Origin: MADRE2 sp964397015
GTDB taxonomy: Bacteria; Desulfobacterota; Desulfobacteria; Desulfobacterales; Desulfobacteraceae
Direction: 5' to 3'
Assembly: GCA_964397015.1 (NCBI GenBank)
Contig: CAYNHL010000008.1
Span: 1-56,803 of the forward strand
Length of the DNA stretch: 56,803 bases
In this document: positions 17,022 to 25,559 of the stretch, in pieces
How the letters are laid out: each line of letters begins with the position of its first letter
Numbering within the stretch: position 1 is the stretch's first letter
Translations under genes and position numbers: made by a program
The notes under the pieces: model-generated
What the model saw: the letters and a program-made list of their open reading frames with translations, nothing else
What the model was told of the DNA's origin: nothing
Database searches by the model: none

Positions 17022-18206
17022 ATGAAAAAAAGTTATTTGCATGCATTTTTTGTCTGTTTTACGATAATGGCTGCAGCGGCAGTTGCAGAAGGTGCAGATT
17101 TTTCAAGTGTCTCCGGCTCTCGCGCAGAAGATGTCACGGTGTTGATCATATATGTTTTGCTGGCACTGTTTTTTTCATTTCTGTGCTCAGTGGCGGAGGC
17201 GGTTCTTTTGAGTGTCACTCCTTCTTACATCGAAGGCCTGAAAAATAAACGGCCTAGGCAGGCAGAACTCTTGAAGCGATTGAAACACGATAACGTAGAC
17301 AGGTCACTTGCAGCCATATTGACATTGAACACTATCGCCCATACAGTCGGGGCCATAGGTGCAGGTGCCAAGGCGACTGTTGTTTTTGGAAGCGCCTGGT
17401 TCGGCCTGTTTTCCGCTGCCATGACCCTGATGATTCTTTTCCTATCTGAAATCATCCCCAAGACCATAGGAGCGGTATACTGGTCAAGGCTTGCGGGTCC
17501 CACGGCAATTTTTGTCAAACTGTTGATCTTGACATTATATCCCATTGTTTGGCTGTCGGAAAAAGTGACCAGATTTATTTCCCATGGCACAGGCCTACAT
17601 GTTTTTTCCCGGGATGAATTCATTGCAATGGCTTCGGTAGGGGAGACAACCGGCCAGATCCGCACAAAGGAATCCAGGATAATACAGAACCTGCTGTGTT
17701 TTGAAAGTCTGAAAGTGACCGATATCATGACGCCCCGCACTGTTATTTCAGCACTTGCCGAAGACATGACAATCAGCGAATCCCTTGAATATATCATGAA
17801 GACCCCTTTTTCACGCCTGCCTCTGTATAAATCCCATATGGACAACACCACAGGTTTTGTTCTAAAGGATGATGTGCTGATTTTTATGGCCCAGAAACGG
17901 GGCAATGAGAAGCTCAAGGTATTGAAACGGGATATCCTGGCGGTTCCCGGCTCCATACCATTGACAGTTCTTTTTGAACGGTTTCTCAAGGAACGTCAGC
18001 ATATCGCCCTTATAGTCAGTGAGCACGGCGGCACAGAAGGGCTTGTGACGCTGGAAGATCTTATCGAAACCCTCATGGGAATGGAAATTGTGGATGAAAC
18101 AGACAATGTCGTGGACATGCGCAGCCTGGCCAGGAAAAAATGGGTGGAACGTGCCAGGGCCATGGGCATCGATCCCAAAGACCTTGAAAACGACGACGGC
18201 ACATGA
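17022..18206 (+). CDS. CNNM/CBS-domain membrane protein (CorC/TlyC-HlyC family)
   Basis: A 394-residue protein. A hydrophobic N-terminal segment (about 7-24) is followed by a CNNM domain of three to four membrane helices (about 40-190, with SVAEAVLLSVTPSYIEGLK and LFLSEIIPKTIGAVYW) and then two CBS domains (about 225-345, with VTDIMTPRTVISAL and EHGGTEGLVTLEDLIETLMG). The family is linked to magnesium or other divalent cation export. No C-terminal CorC_HlyC domain is evident. It stands alone between a terminator and a convergent permease gene. Confidence 0.88.
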   Translation: MKKSYLHAFFVCFTIMAAAAVAEGADFSSVSGSRAEDVTVLIIYVLLALFFSFLCSVAEAVLLSVTPSYIEGLKNKRPRQAELLKRLKHDNVDRSLAAILTLNTIAHTVGAIGAGAKATVVFGSAWFGLFSAAMTLMILFLSEIIPKTIGAVYWSRLAGPTAIFVKLLILTLYPIVWLSEKVTRFISHGTGLHVFSRDEFIAMASVGETTGQIRTKESRIIQNLLCFESLKVTDIMTPRTVISALAEDMTISESLEYIMKTPFSRLPLYKSHMDNTTGFVLKDDVLIFMAQKRGNEKLKVLKRDILAVPGSIPLTVLFERFLKERQHIALIVSEHGGTEGLVTLEDLIETLMGMEIVDETDNVVDMRSLARKKWVERARAMGIDPKDLENDDGT

Positions 18207-18304
18207 TGTCGATCAGGACAATGGTTTTCCCGTATGCACATTTTTAAGGCAGTTTGTGCACGGTAATCTTCACCAAACCTCAGAGCCCATGTTGAAAAAG
18301 AATA

Positions 18305-19321
18305 TCAAGAAATAAATTCTTCACGGTACAGCTTTTTTTTATCCCCGGTCCGGGTGCTGAAGAATAAATTGATAAATTTTACATACCATGCCGCGGATTG
18401 AATCTGGACAATATAAGCAAGGGATATCAAAAGAGCGATAGTCAGGCCCTGCTTGCCGAAGGCGGTCATGGCAATGGCCAGGGCAATGGAAAGGTCGCGC
18501 ATTACCACACCGAAAACCATGGCGATTGCATCCTCTCTGCTGAACAATAACCGGCCGGTAATGGTTAAAAGCACATAGGAGATAAAATAGAAAACAACCA
18601 GAGGAAGCAGAATAATAAGAATGTCACCGGGGTTGGCGATGATGTGCCTGGCTTTTAGCGACATGGCCAAAAAGGCAATCAATACAACCCCGAGTGCTGA
18701 AACTGGCGGGAATTTGGGTTTGATTTTCATGTTCCAGTCCCGGGCGCCGTATTTTCTGATTCCAAAGGCCTGGGTTACAAGGCCTGCTATCAATGGAAAA
18801 AAGACAAAAATAAAAATCTGTTTGAACATATGCAGCATGTTCACCTCGATGGCTGTCCCCATGAATACTTTTGTATAGACCGGGGCAGCCAGGGCGCCTA
18901 TAATCAATCCAAAGACCACCATTTTAATTGCGGCTTCCTTGTTGCCTTTAGCAAACCCGGTCCATGAAATGGTCATTCCTGAAGTCGGAAGGACCCCTAT
19001 TAAAAAAAGACCTACGGCCCACAGGGCGTATTTGGGGTCCTGGCCGGACAGGAACAGTTTTCCAATACACAGCACGATAAGGGGGATGATAATAAAATTG
19101 ATAAGCTGGGTAACCAGCTGGAGTTTTGTATCTTTCCCCTTGAAAACGGTTTTTACATTCAATGTTACCATCATTGGATAGACCATGATGAAAGTAACGG
19201 GAATAATGAACTGCTTGAGAGCCGATGTATCAAAAATATATCCGGTAACCAGTCCGATGGTCATGGATAATGGTATGGTCCATACCAGGTTTTTCTGTAT
19301 GAAAGACAATGCAGTGATCAT
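18305..19321 (-). CDS. ACR3/bile-acid:sodium-symporter-like permease
   Basis: About 338 residues with ten predicted helices of the BART superfamily that includes arsenite exporter ACR3. Marks are VLPTSGMTISWTGFAKGN near residues 115-132 and the C-terminal FGVVMRDLSIALAIAMTAFG. The usual ACR3 cysteine motif is not obvious, so arsenite is not certain; another anion or organic solute is possible. A TTG at 19330 overlaps the upstream zinc-finger gene; ATG 19321 is preferred because AAAGGA lies about 11 nt before it. The overlap argues for an operon with the small gene. Confidence 0.8.
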   Translation of the reverse strand: MITALSFIQKNLVWTIPLSMTIGLVTGYIFDTSALKQFIIPVTFIMVYPMMVTLNVKTVFKGKDTKLQLVTQLINFIIIPLIVLCIGKLFLSGQDPKYALWAVGLFLIGVLPTSGMTISWTGFAKGNKEAAIKMVVFGLIIGALAAPVYTKVFMGTAIEVNMLHMFKQIFIFVFFPLIAGLVTQAFGIRKYGARDWNMKIKPKFPPVSALGVVLIAFLAMSLKARHIIANPGDILIILLPLVVFYFISYVLLTITGRLLFSREDAIAMVFGVVMRDLSIALAIAMTAFGKQGLTIALLISLAYIVQIQSAAWYVKFINLFFSTRTGDKKKLYREEFIS

Positions 19322-19326
19322 GACAT

Positions 19327-19524
19327 TCAATCCTTTTGCTGATAAGAGGGTTCGGTTTTGCTGTCAAAGCCTTTTTTTGACATAAAATGAATTGGGCAGG
19401 ATGGCCTGAATTTACAGTAAATTTCTGGATCCCTGCATTCCAGGCATTCATCGCAAAGATAAATATTGTGTTTCATGCAGATATAATTTGTTTTTCGGTC
19501 CGGGTGGTTGACGCAATTACCCAT
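19327..19524 (-). CDS. Small B-box-like zinc-finger protein
   Basis: A 65-residue protein with metal-ligand spacing CVNHPDRKTNYICMKHNIYLC, given here as CxxH, CxxH and CxxC pairs: C4, H7, C16, H19, C24, C27, C30, C37, C43 and H46. This resembles a short B-box or zinc-ribbon. ATG 19524 follows AGGAG with good spacing; an upstream in-frame ATG at 19548 lacks one. It is coupled to the permease gene and may regulate or chaperone it. Function unknown. Confidence 0.75.
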   Translation of the reverse strand: MGNCVNHPDRKTNYICMKHNIYLCDECLECRDPEIYCKFRPSCPIHFMSKKGFDSKTEPSYQQKD

Positions 19525-19777
19525 ATGAAGTCTCCTTGAGTTCAACAAGAATGAATTGTAATTTCAGTCCATGTGTTTTTTCTTTTGTGCCTGATGTTTC
19601 CTGGTTTTAAAATTCAGACTACTTTTTAATGCTGTTTATGACAAGTAACAAGAAGCATGCCGATTTTTTAAAAGTTAAGTAAAAAACAGAGATCAGAGAG
19701 TCAAAACCTCCAGTATCAAGTTGTTCCAGGGATAATTGGCGAAAATATAAAAAAACACATCATGAATTTAAAGCGTG

Positions 19778-19828
19778 TTGACAGTTGTGGTAACGTTAAT
19801 TATAGTTACTGGAACGGTGTAACGTTAC
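19778..19828 (+). promoter_or_regulatory. Strong sigma-70 promoter with two TAACGTTA operator-like palindromes
   Basis: TTGACA (19778-19783) and TATAGT (19801-19806) are separated by exactly 17 bp. GTAACGTTA (19790-19798) lies in the spacer and its reverse complement TAACGTTAC (19820-19828) lies just past the expected start site. Both contain the self-complementary TAACGTTA, so a dimeric repressor probably binds at each and could bridge them. The 280-bp gap 19549-19829 shows no other gene. Confidence 0.7.
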
Positions 19829-19841
19829 TATGAGGCCGGTA

Positions 19842-21239
19842 ATGAAAACAAATCAATTATGGAGTGACGATTTTTTGAACCAGGTTCTGGACACCATGGC
19901 TGAAGGACTGTTCACGCTGGATGAGCAGGGTTTGATTACGTCATGGAATAAATCGATGGAGCGAATAACCGGATATAAAGCCTCAGAGGCTATAGGAGAC
20001 ACATGCAGTCTCATTGAATGCAGCCAGTGTTTTGGAAAGATGTGCCCGGCAGATATTAAAAAATGCGGGGTCATCTCCCATGGCAGAACAGAAGCCAGGG
20101 AGTGTATGGTCCGCCACAAAGAAGGATATGACGTGCCGGTGATTAAAAATGCCAGGCTTGCCCGTGATGACAAAAACCGGATTCTTGGTATTGTTGAAAC
20201 CATTACGGATCTGACCGAATTGAAAAAAATGGAAAAGATGGCAAATGATGCCCGAAAAAAACTTCAGAAAACCTACAGGCTTGGGAAAATGATCGGTAAA
20301 AGCCATGCCATGCAGAATGTATTTGATTCTATAAGGGCGGCAGCCGGCAGCCGGGCCACGGTTTTGATACTCGGGGAGAGTGGGACCGGAAAAGAGCTGG
20401 TGGCAGGGGCAATCCATTATAACAGTTCCCAGGCCGATAATCCGCTGATTACCGTTAATTGTTCTGCATTATCTGAGCCGCTTCTTGAAAGTGAGTTGTT
20501 CGGCCATGTAAAAGGGGCGTTTACCGGAGCACACCGGGACAGGATCGGCAGGTTTGAAGAAGCTGACGGAGGAACTGTATTCCTCGATGAAATTGGCGAA
20601 TTGACCCCATATATGCAGGTCAGGCTGCTCCGGGTGCTCCAGGAAAGGGAAATTGAAAGAGTGGGTGAGTCCAGGAAAAGAAAGGTCGATATCCGTATTT
20701 TGGCAGCCACACATAAAAATTTATATGAGCTGACCAGGAAGGGGGAATTCAGAGAGGATCTTTTTTACAGGCTTAAGGTTTTTCCCGTTCATGTTCCGCC
20801 TCTGAGAGAGAGGCGGGAGGATATCCCCCTGCTTGTAAACCATTTTATAAAGAAAGGGAATTCAAGGGAGCATAAATCAATTTCCGGTGTTGATCCACAG
20901 GCAATGAAACTTTTTATGGAGCATCCCTGGCCGGGAAATGTCAGGGAGCTGGAAAATGCCATAGAACACGCTTTTGTCATCTGCTCTGCAGGTATTATCC
21001 AAAAAAGTGATCTTCCATGGGAAATTCGGGACAAAAACGCAATGCCTGCCGCTAAAAAAGATTATTCAATTCCTGCGCAAGACACTGCCATTAAATCAGA
21101 ACCTGTAAAAGTAACCCCTGAAACGCTGCTTAACCTGCTTGAAGAATGTGACTGGAATAAAGCAAAAGTCGCCAGGCGCATTCAAAAAAGCAGGACATCG
21201 GTATGGAAATATATGAAAAAATGGAATATTCCTTTATAA
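19842..21239 (+). CDS. PAS-domain sigma-54-dependent transcriptional activator
   Basis: A 465-residue NtrC-class activator. A PAS sensor (about 8-120) contains a cysteine cluster (IECSQCFGKMCPADIKKC) that could bind iron-sulfur, haem or zinc. The AAA+ domain has Walker A GESGTGKE (about 177), the sigma-54-contacting GAFTGA loop (about 225) and Walker B VFLDEIGEL. A Fis-type helix-turn-helix closes the protein (about 432-465). ATG 19842 has GAGG at 19832 in front of it and is preferred over ATG 19830, which overlaps the operator. It heads a run with a PAS protein and a methyltransferase and would act at -24/-12 promoters. Confidence 0.93.
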   Translation: MKTNQLWSDDFLNQVLDTMAEGLFTLDEQGLITSWNKSMERITGYKASEAIGDTCSLIECSQCFGKMCPADIKKCGVISHGRTEARECMVRHKEGYDVPVIKNARLARDDKNRILGIVETITDLTELKKMEKMANDARKKLQKTYRLGKMIGKSHAMQNVFDSIRAAAGSRATVLILGESGTGKELVAGAIHYNSSQADNPLITVNCSALSEPLLESELFGHVKGAFTGAHRDRIGRFEEADGGTVFLDEIGELTPYMQVRLLRVLQEREIERVGESRKRKVDIRILAATHKNLYELTRKGEFREDLFYRLKVFPVHVPPLRERREDIPLLVNHFIKKGNSREHKSISGVDPQAMKLFMEHPWPGNVRELENAIEHAFVICSAGIIQKSDLPWEIRDKNAMPAAKKDYSIPAQDTAIKSEPVKVTPETLLNLLEECDWNKAKVARRIQKSRTSVWKYMKKWNIPL

Positions 21240-21262
21240 AATAGCAGACAGGATTTATTGAG

Positions 21263-22816
21263 ATGGGAAAAGATCAGGACAAATGGTTTGAGCGCTTGAG
21301 AAATATGGCTCAGAATGTGGTTGAAAAGCAGACAATAGAGATTGAAAAACTGAATTCGGAACAGGTTGAAAAACTGATCATGGATATCCAGACCTACCAG
21401 GTTGAACTGGAAATCCAGAACGAGGAACTGAGGCATTCCCAGGCAGAATTAAAAGAATCGCGTGACCGTTTCTCGACATTGTTTGAAATGGCCCCTGTCG
21501 GATATGTAGTCCTGGACCGGTCCGGATTTGTGCTCGATGCAAATACCACGATACTGAAGATGCTGGGCATAAAGCGCGAAAAATTTGTCAATCAGCCATT
21601 TTCCAGATTTATTCATGCAGAAGACCAGAATATCTATTTTGCAAGATTCAATGCCATTTATAAAAATCCGAAAGATAAAATTCTGGAACTTAAACTGAAC
21701 GGTCCGGATCATTCGCTGCTCTTTGCCAGGATAGAAGGACGGTTTATGGAATTTGCAGACAGTTCTTCAAAAAAGGTTACGGAACAATTGTTTTTAAACG
21801 TAACCGATATCAGCGAAAGTAAAAAAGCTGAAATGGAGCTGAAAAAAAGCGAAGAAGACCATAGAAATTTTCTCAATGCTCTCAATGATGCAGTTATCTG
21901 CTCGGATCTGGACGGCAGGGTGGTTTTTATAAATTCTTATGCGGAGAAGTTATTTGGATGCCGGGCTGACAATGTTCTCGGGAAAGAAATATCCATATTC
22001 TGTCCCGAGGACCTGCTCGATGAACAGAAAAACATGATACAGGAAGTTATCCGGAATGGAACCATAAAGCCTTTCAGGACAAAGCGAATCAAACTTGACG
22101 GCAGCATTGTACCTGTTGAGATCAGCCTGCACTTGAGCCTTGATGCACAAGGCCGGCCCGAGGGGTTCAACGGAGTCCTCAGGGATATTACAGACAGGAT
22201 CCGCCAGGAGGAAACAATCAGGAAAACGCAGGAAAAGATGCAGTATATACTTGACAGCCTGCCGGACATGATCATAGAGGTAGATGCGGACATGAGGGTC
22301 CTGTGGGCAAACAAATCCGCTCTCGATTTAAACCCTGATGCGGTAGGCCGGTTTTGTCATGAGGCTTTTCCGGGAAACAAAGAGAGATGTCAAGGCTGTT
22401 ATTGTGCAAAAGCATTTAAATCTCAGTCAATAGAACACGGGATTATGCACCAGCCTTCATCTAAAACTGCCGGGAACAGCTATTGGGAAAATTATGGAAT
22501 TCCTTTGAAAAATCGTAACGGCGATGACAAAGAGTTGACGGTACTTGAGGTCTCAAGAAATGTGACTGCGCGTGTCGAGGCGGAAAAGGAAAAAGAACGC
22601 CTGATAAAAGAGCTCAAGGACGCTTTGGAGAGGGTAAATGAGCTGAGCGGGCTTCTTCCTATCTGTTCTCACTGTAAAAAGATCCGGGATGACAAAGGAT
22701 ATTGGAATCAGCTTGAAATGTATTTAAGTGTACATTCTGAATTAAAATTCACCCACAGTATCTGTCAGGAATGTGCAAAAAAATACTATCCTGATATGGA
22801 TATCTATGAGGAATGA
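21263..22816 (+). CDS. Multi-PAS signalling protein without kinase domain
   Basis: A 517-residue protein. A coiled coil (about 1-70) leads into three PAS domains (about 72-185, 195-310 and 325-440; the third has a CQGCYC cluster). A short coiled coil then leads to a C-terminal motif with LLPICSHCKKIRDDKGYW and CQECAKKYYPD, a probable zinc site seen at the end of many PAS and response-regulator proteins. No histidine-kinase, GGDEF or phosphatase domain is present. It starts 23 bp after the sigma-54 activator and probably signals to it. Output mechanism unknown. Confidence 0.85.
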   Translation: MGKDQDKWFERLRNMAQNVVEKQTIEIEKLNSEQVEKLIMDIQTYQVELEIQNEELRHSQAELKESRDRFSTLFEMAPVGYVVLDRSGFVLDANTTILKMLGIKREKFVNQPFSRFIHAEDQNIYFARFNAIYKNPKDKILELKLNGPDHSLLFARIEGRFMEFADSSSKKVTEQLFLNVTDISESKKAEMELKKSEEDHRNFLNALNDAVICSDLDGRVVFINSYAEKLFGCRADNVLGKEISIFCPEDLLDEQKNMIQEVIRNGTIKPFRTKRIKLDGSIVPVEISLHLSLDAQGRPEGFNGVLRDITDRIRQEETIRKTQEKMQYILDSLPDMIIEVDADMRVLWANKSALDLNPDAVGRFCHEAFPGNKERCQGCYCAKAFKSQSIEHGIMHQPSSKTAGNSYWENYGIPLKNRNGDDKELTVLEVSRNVTARVEAEKEKERLIKELKDALERVNELSGLLPICSHCKKIRDDKGYWNQLEMYLSVHSELKFTHSICQECAKKYYPDMDIYEE

Positions 22817-23437
22817 ATGGCTGATAAAACCATTTCATATTACACCAACCACGTTAAAGAACTGGTCGACAGGTATGAATCAGCTGATGTGTCTAATCTG
22901 CACGCTCTTCTTTTATCCAGCTTTCAAGGCGGATCAAGGCTTCTCGAACTAGGTTGCGGTTCAGGCAGGGATGCGGCATTCATGCTGTCCAACGGATTTG
23001 ACGTAATCGCTTCGGACGCGGTCCAGGAGATGATCGATGCGGCAGCTGCCTGCCACAAAAGCCTGTCCGGCCGTCTTTACCGTATCTGCCTCCCCCGGGA
23101 CCTGATCCCCTTTCCTGGACCCTTTGACGGAGTTTATGCCATTGCCACGTTCATGCACCTGACCCGGCCCGGCATCCAGGAGGTTTTTTCCAGGATAAGC
23201 CGGATAGTTGTCCCGGGGGGCCGCCTGTTCTTTTCCGTTCCCCTTTGCCGGGACGATGTCCGGGAGGATGAACTGGATGCCGGGGGACGGTTGTTCACAT
23301 CCATGTCATATTCCGCTTGGACTGATATATGCAGGCATGCCGGGTTTGAGATCATTGAATCCACAACATCTTCCGACGGGCTTGGCCGGAAATCCTTTAC
23401 CTGGCTCAACTGCCTGGCAGTGTCCGGAATAAAATAA
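22817..23437 (+). CDS. Class I SAM-dependent methyltransferase
   Basis: A 206-residue Rossmann methyltransferase. Motif I is LLELGCGSGRDAAFML near residues 40-55, the acidic loop is VIASDAVQEMI, and the later motif is FDGVYAIATFMHL. Its ATG follows the stop of the PAS protein without a gap, so it is translated with it. Substrate unknown; a link to signalling is inferred from position only. Confidence 0.85.
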   Translation: MADKTISYYTNHVKELVDRYESADVSNLHALLLSSFQGGSRLLELGCGSGRDAAFMLSNGFDVIASDAVQEMIDAAAACHKSLSGRLYRICLPRDLIPFPGPFDGVYAIATFMHLTRPGIQEVFSRISRIVVPGGRLFFSVPLCRDDVREDELDAGGRLFTSMSYSAWTDICRHAGFEIIESTTSSDGLGRKSFTWLNCLAVSGIK

Positions 23438-23514
23438 ATTCCTCCGTTTCAAAGGTATGAAAAACCTGGTATCATAGCAAGATATCATCTGATCCGATGA
23501 AAAAGGAGAAAAAC

Positions 23515-24084
23515 ATGAAAAAATCAATTGGCGCAAAAACAATTTTATATCCTGCACCGGTACTGATCGTAGGGACTTATGACAAGGACGGCAGGCCCAA
23601 TGCAATGACCGCAGCCTGGGGAGGCATCTGCTGTTCAAGCCCGCCATGTGTAACGGTTTCGTTGAGAAAAGCGACTTACAGCTACAACTGTATCGTTGAA
23701 AGCAAAGCCTACACGCTCAGCATTCCTTCAGAAGAATATGTCGAAGCAGCGGATTATCTCGGGATGGCATCGGGAAAAAATGAGGACAAGTTCAAAACCG
23801 CAGGGCTGACACCCGTTAAAAGCGATCAGGTCAATGCACCCTATGTCGGCGAATTCCCCCTGGTTCTGGAATGCAGGCTGCTGCACACACTGGAAATCGG
23901 GCTCCACACCATGTTCGTCGGTGAAATTATGGATATCAAAGCAGATGAATCCGTTCTGGCAGAGAACGGTATGCCTGACATCAAGAAAGTGAAACCTTTC
24001 ATTTATGCAACCGCTGAAAAGGCCTATTTCGGGATAGGGGAAAAAACCGGTGATGCATTTTCGATCGGCAAGCGCCTCAAATAG
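23515..24084 (+). CDS. Flavoredoxin / flavin reductase-like FMN-binding protein
   Basis: A 189-residue FMN-binding split-barrel protein of the flavoredoxin type known from sulphate reducers. Marks are YPAPVLIVGTYDKDGRPNAM with AWGGICCSSPPCVTVSLRK. Flavoredoxin can pass electrons in thiosulphate or other reductive pathways. ATG 23515 is chosen because GGAG is 7 nt before it; another ATG lies at 23497. It is preceded by a 78-bp gap and is probably a separate transcript or the end of the run. Confidence 0.88.
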   Translation: MKKSIGAKTILYPAPVLIVGTYDKDGRPNAMTAAWGGICCSSPPCVTVSLRKATYSYNCIVESKAYTLSIPSEEYVEAADYLGMASGKNEDKFKTAGLTPVKSDQVNAPYVGEFPLVLECRLLHTLEIGLHTMFVGEIMDIKADESVLAENGMPDIKKVKPFIYATAEKAYFGIGEKTGDAFSIGKRLK

Positions 24085-24168
24085 ATAAAATGACAAACTC
24101 ATTTTCAGCATATCCCTGATCATCGTTATCTGCAATGGCAAAACGTCCGGGTGCATTGAGTTTCAGTT

Positions 24169-24981
24169 TTATTCCTGAGAGGCTGTGGTCTCAAATCCAT
24201 AGCTTCCCAGTAGTTTCTGGCCTGCCGGGGATAAAATATACAAGGCCAGCCTCCATGCCTCCCTGGGGGCATTTTTTCTGACGATAAGGCCGTAATCCGC
24301 GCCGACGCAAAGATCCTGATCGATCCTTACAATGCAAAGCGTGGGATCCTCATTCCTGGCCAAAACTGCATTGGTGCAGTATGTCAGGAATACATCCGCT
24401 TTGTTTTCGCTAATTATCCATTCGTATTGATTTCGTCCTTCAGGTGCTTTTTTGCTGTAAGGCCCGCCGGTCAGTTGAAGTGCCTTGCCGGAGAGAGCTG
24501 CAAAGCTCCCCTTTTTGATTTTTTCAGCTTTTTGAAAAAACAGCCATGCATAATCTCCGCTGGGATCAGCTTTGGGTGTGGAGGTTCCTATTCTGATTTT
24601 TTCATTCATCAGGGTATCTAAAAGAGTGTCAGTATTGGCTTTTACACCGGCTCCTGCCAGCAGGCAAAGATTGTTACGGGCAAACAGCACTACAGGGCCG
24701 CCCCATCCTTTGAAAGCAAGATCTTCCGGATGGGTCATATTCGCCGATGCAAACACATCAGGATTTTTCCCCTGTTCAATGGTTTCTCGTAACAGTCCGC
24801 TGGGACCGAATTCGGTGGTGACTTCAGTATGATAGGTCCTTTTATAGGAGGCTGCCACATCCCCAAGAGCAGCTTTCAGGCTTCCAGCCGCATACAGTGT
24901 GAGTTTGTCTGCTGGCCCAGCAAAAGATATTAACAGAAAAAAAAGGGGAATCAAAACCAAAATGATTGCATGAAATTCCAA
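24169..24981 (-). CDS. modA: ModA-like molybdate/tungstate (or related oxyanion) binding protein
   Basis: A 270-residue exported class II periplasmic binding protein. The signal segment spans about residues 4-24. The family opening LTLYAAGSLKAAL is followed by VTTEFGPSGLLRETIEQG, with the serines that hold the oxyanion, and by NPDVFASANM. ModA delivers molybdate or tungstate to an ABC importer. No modB or modC is adjacent; instead it follows TrmO and a molybdate-type sensor, so it may work with an importer elsewhere or with the FecCD-type system upstream. Assignment to molybdate rather than another anion is by family. Confidence 0.8.
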   Translation of the reverse strand: MEFHAIILVLIPLFFLLISFAGPADKLTLYAAGSLKAALGDVAASYKRTYHTEVTTEFGPSGLLRETIEQGKNPDVFASANMTHPEDLAFKGWGGPVVLFARNNLCLLAGAGVKANTDTLLDTLMNEKIRIGTSTPKADPSGDYAWLFFQKAEKIKKGSFAALSGKALQLTGGPYSKKAPEGRNQYEWIISENKADVFLTYCTNAVLARNEDPTLCIVRIDQDLCVGADYGLIVRKNAPREAWRLALYILSPAGQKLLGSYGFETTASQE

Positions 24982-25034
24982 AAGAACCTCCGTTGTTTAT
25001 AATAAAATCAGACCGGGATAAAAAGGCTGTGTTA

Positions 25035-25520
25035 TCAGCTGCCAATAAAACGGTTGTCGGATTTGAAACTGGCCGCTTTTTCCTGATTTTGTTCAAGCCA
25101 GCCAAAGGCGGTCGCCTTCTTTACATCAAAAGCTGGTACATAAGGTTTAATATCAAGTAAGGGGGTGCCGTCCAGTACATCGATTCCCTGAATAGTCAGA
25201 AGATTGTTTTCTCTTTTTAAAAGCTTTACAATGGACAGGCCTATGGGGTTGGGCCGCCTTGGCGCCCTTGTCGAGAAAAGGCCCCTTGGTGTATCATCCA
25301 GAAAAGGTTTTACCATGAGATTGTATCCGTTTGACCGGTGAAACTGATACAGGAGAATGATATGGGAAAAGCCTTCAAGATCGGTTAATCCCTTTTCATA
25401 TTCAGCATCGATTAACACGGTTCCTTTTACATCGGCTGCTCCCGACGGCTGTATCGGCATTCCCTCGAGATTTTTGAAAGGTGTATGAATGATTCCTATG
25501 GGATTTATTTTTACACTCAC
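25035..25520 (-). CDS. trmO: TrmO/TsaA-family tRNA t6A methyltransferase-like protein
   Basis: A 161-residue beta-barrel protein of the TrmO (YaeB/VirR) family, which methylates N6-threonylcarbamoyladenosine 37 of tRNA. Typical segments are PIGIIHTPF near the start, GFSHIILLYQFHRS, and FSTRAPRRPNPIGLSIVKLL. It starts with GTG, with AGGAG about 9 nt upstream. In many anaerobes TrmO paralogues sit in molybdate or molybdopterin gene clusters, as here, which leaves room for a second role. Confidence 0.85.
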   Translation of the reverse strand: MSVKINPIGIIHTPFKNLEGMPIQPSGAADVKGTVLIDAEYEKGLTDLEGFSHIILLYQFHRSNGYNLMVKPFLDDTPRGLFSTRAPRRPNPIGLSIVKLLKRENNLLTIQGIDVLDGTPLLDIKPYVPAFDVKKATAFGWLEQNQEKAASFKSDNRFIGS

Positions 25521-25559
25521 GGTCTGGCTCTCCTTATTATGATATCTTCCTGCTCAAAT

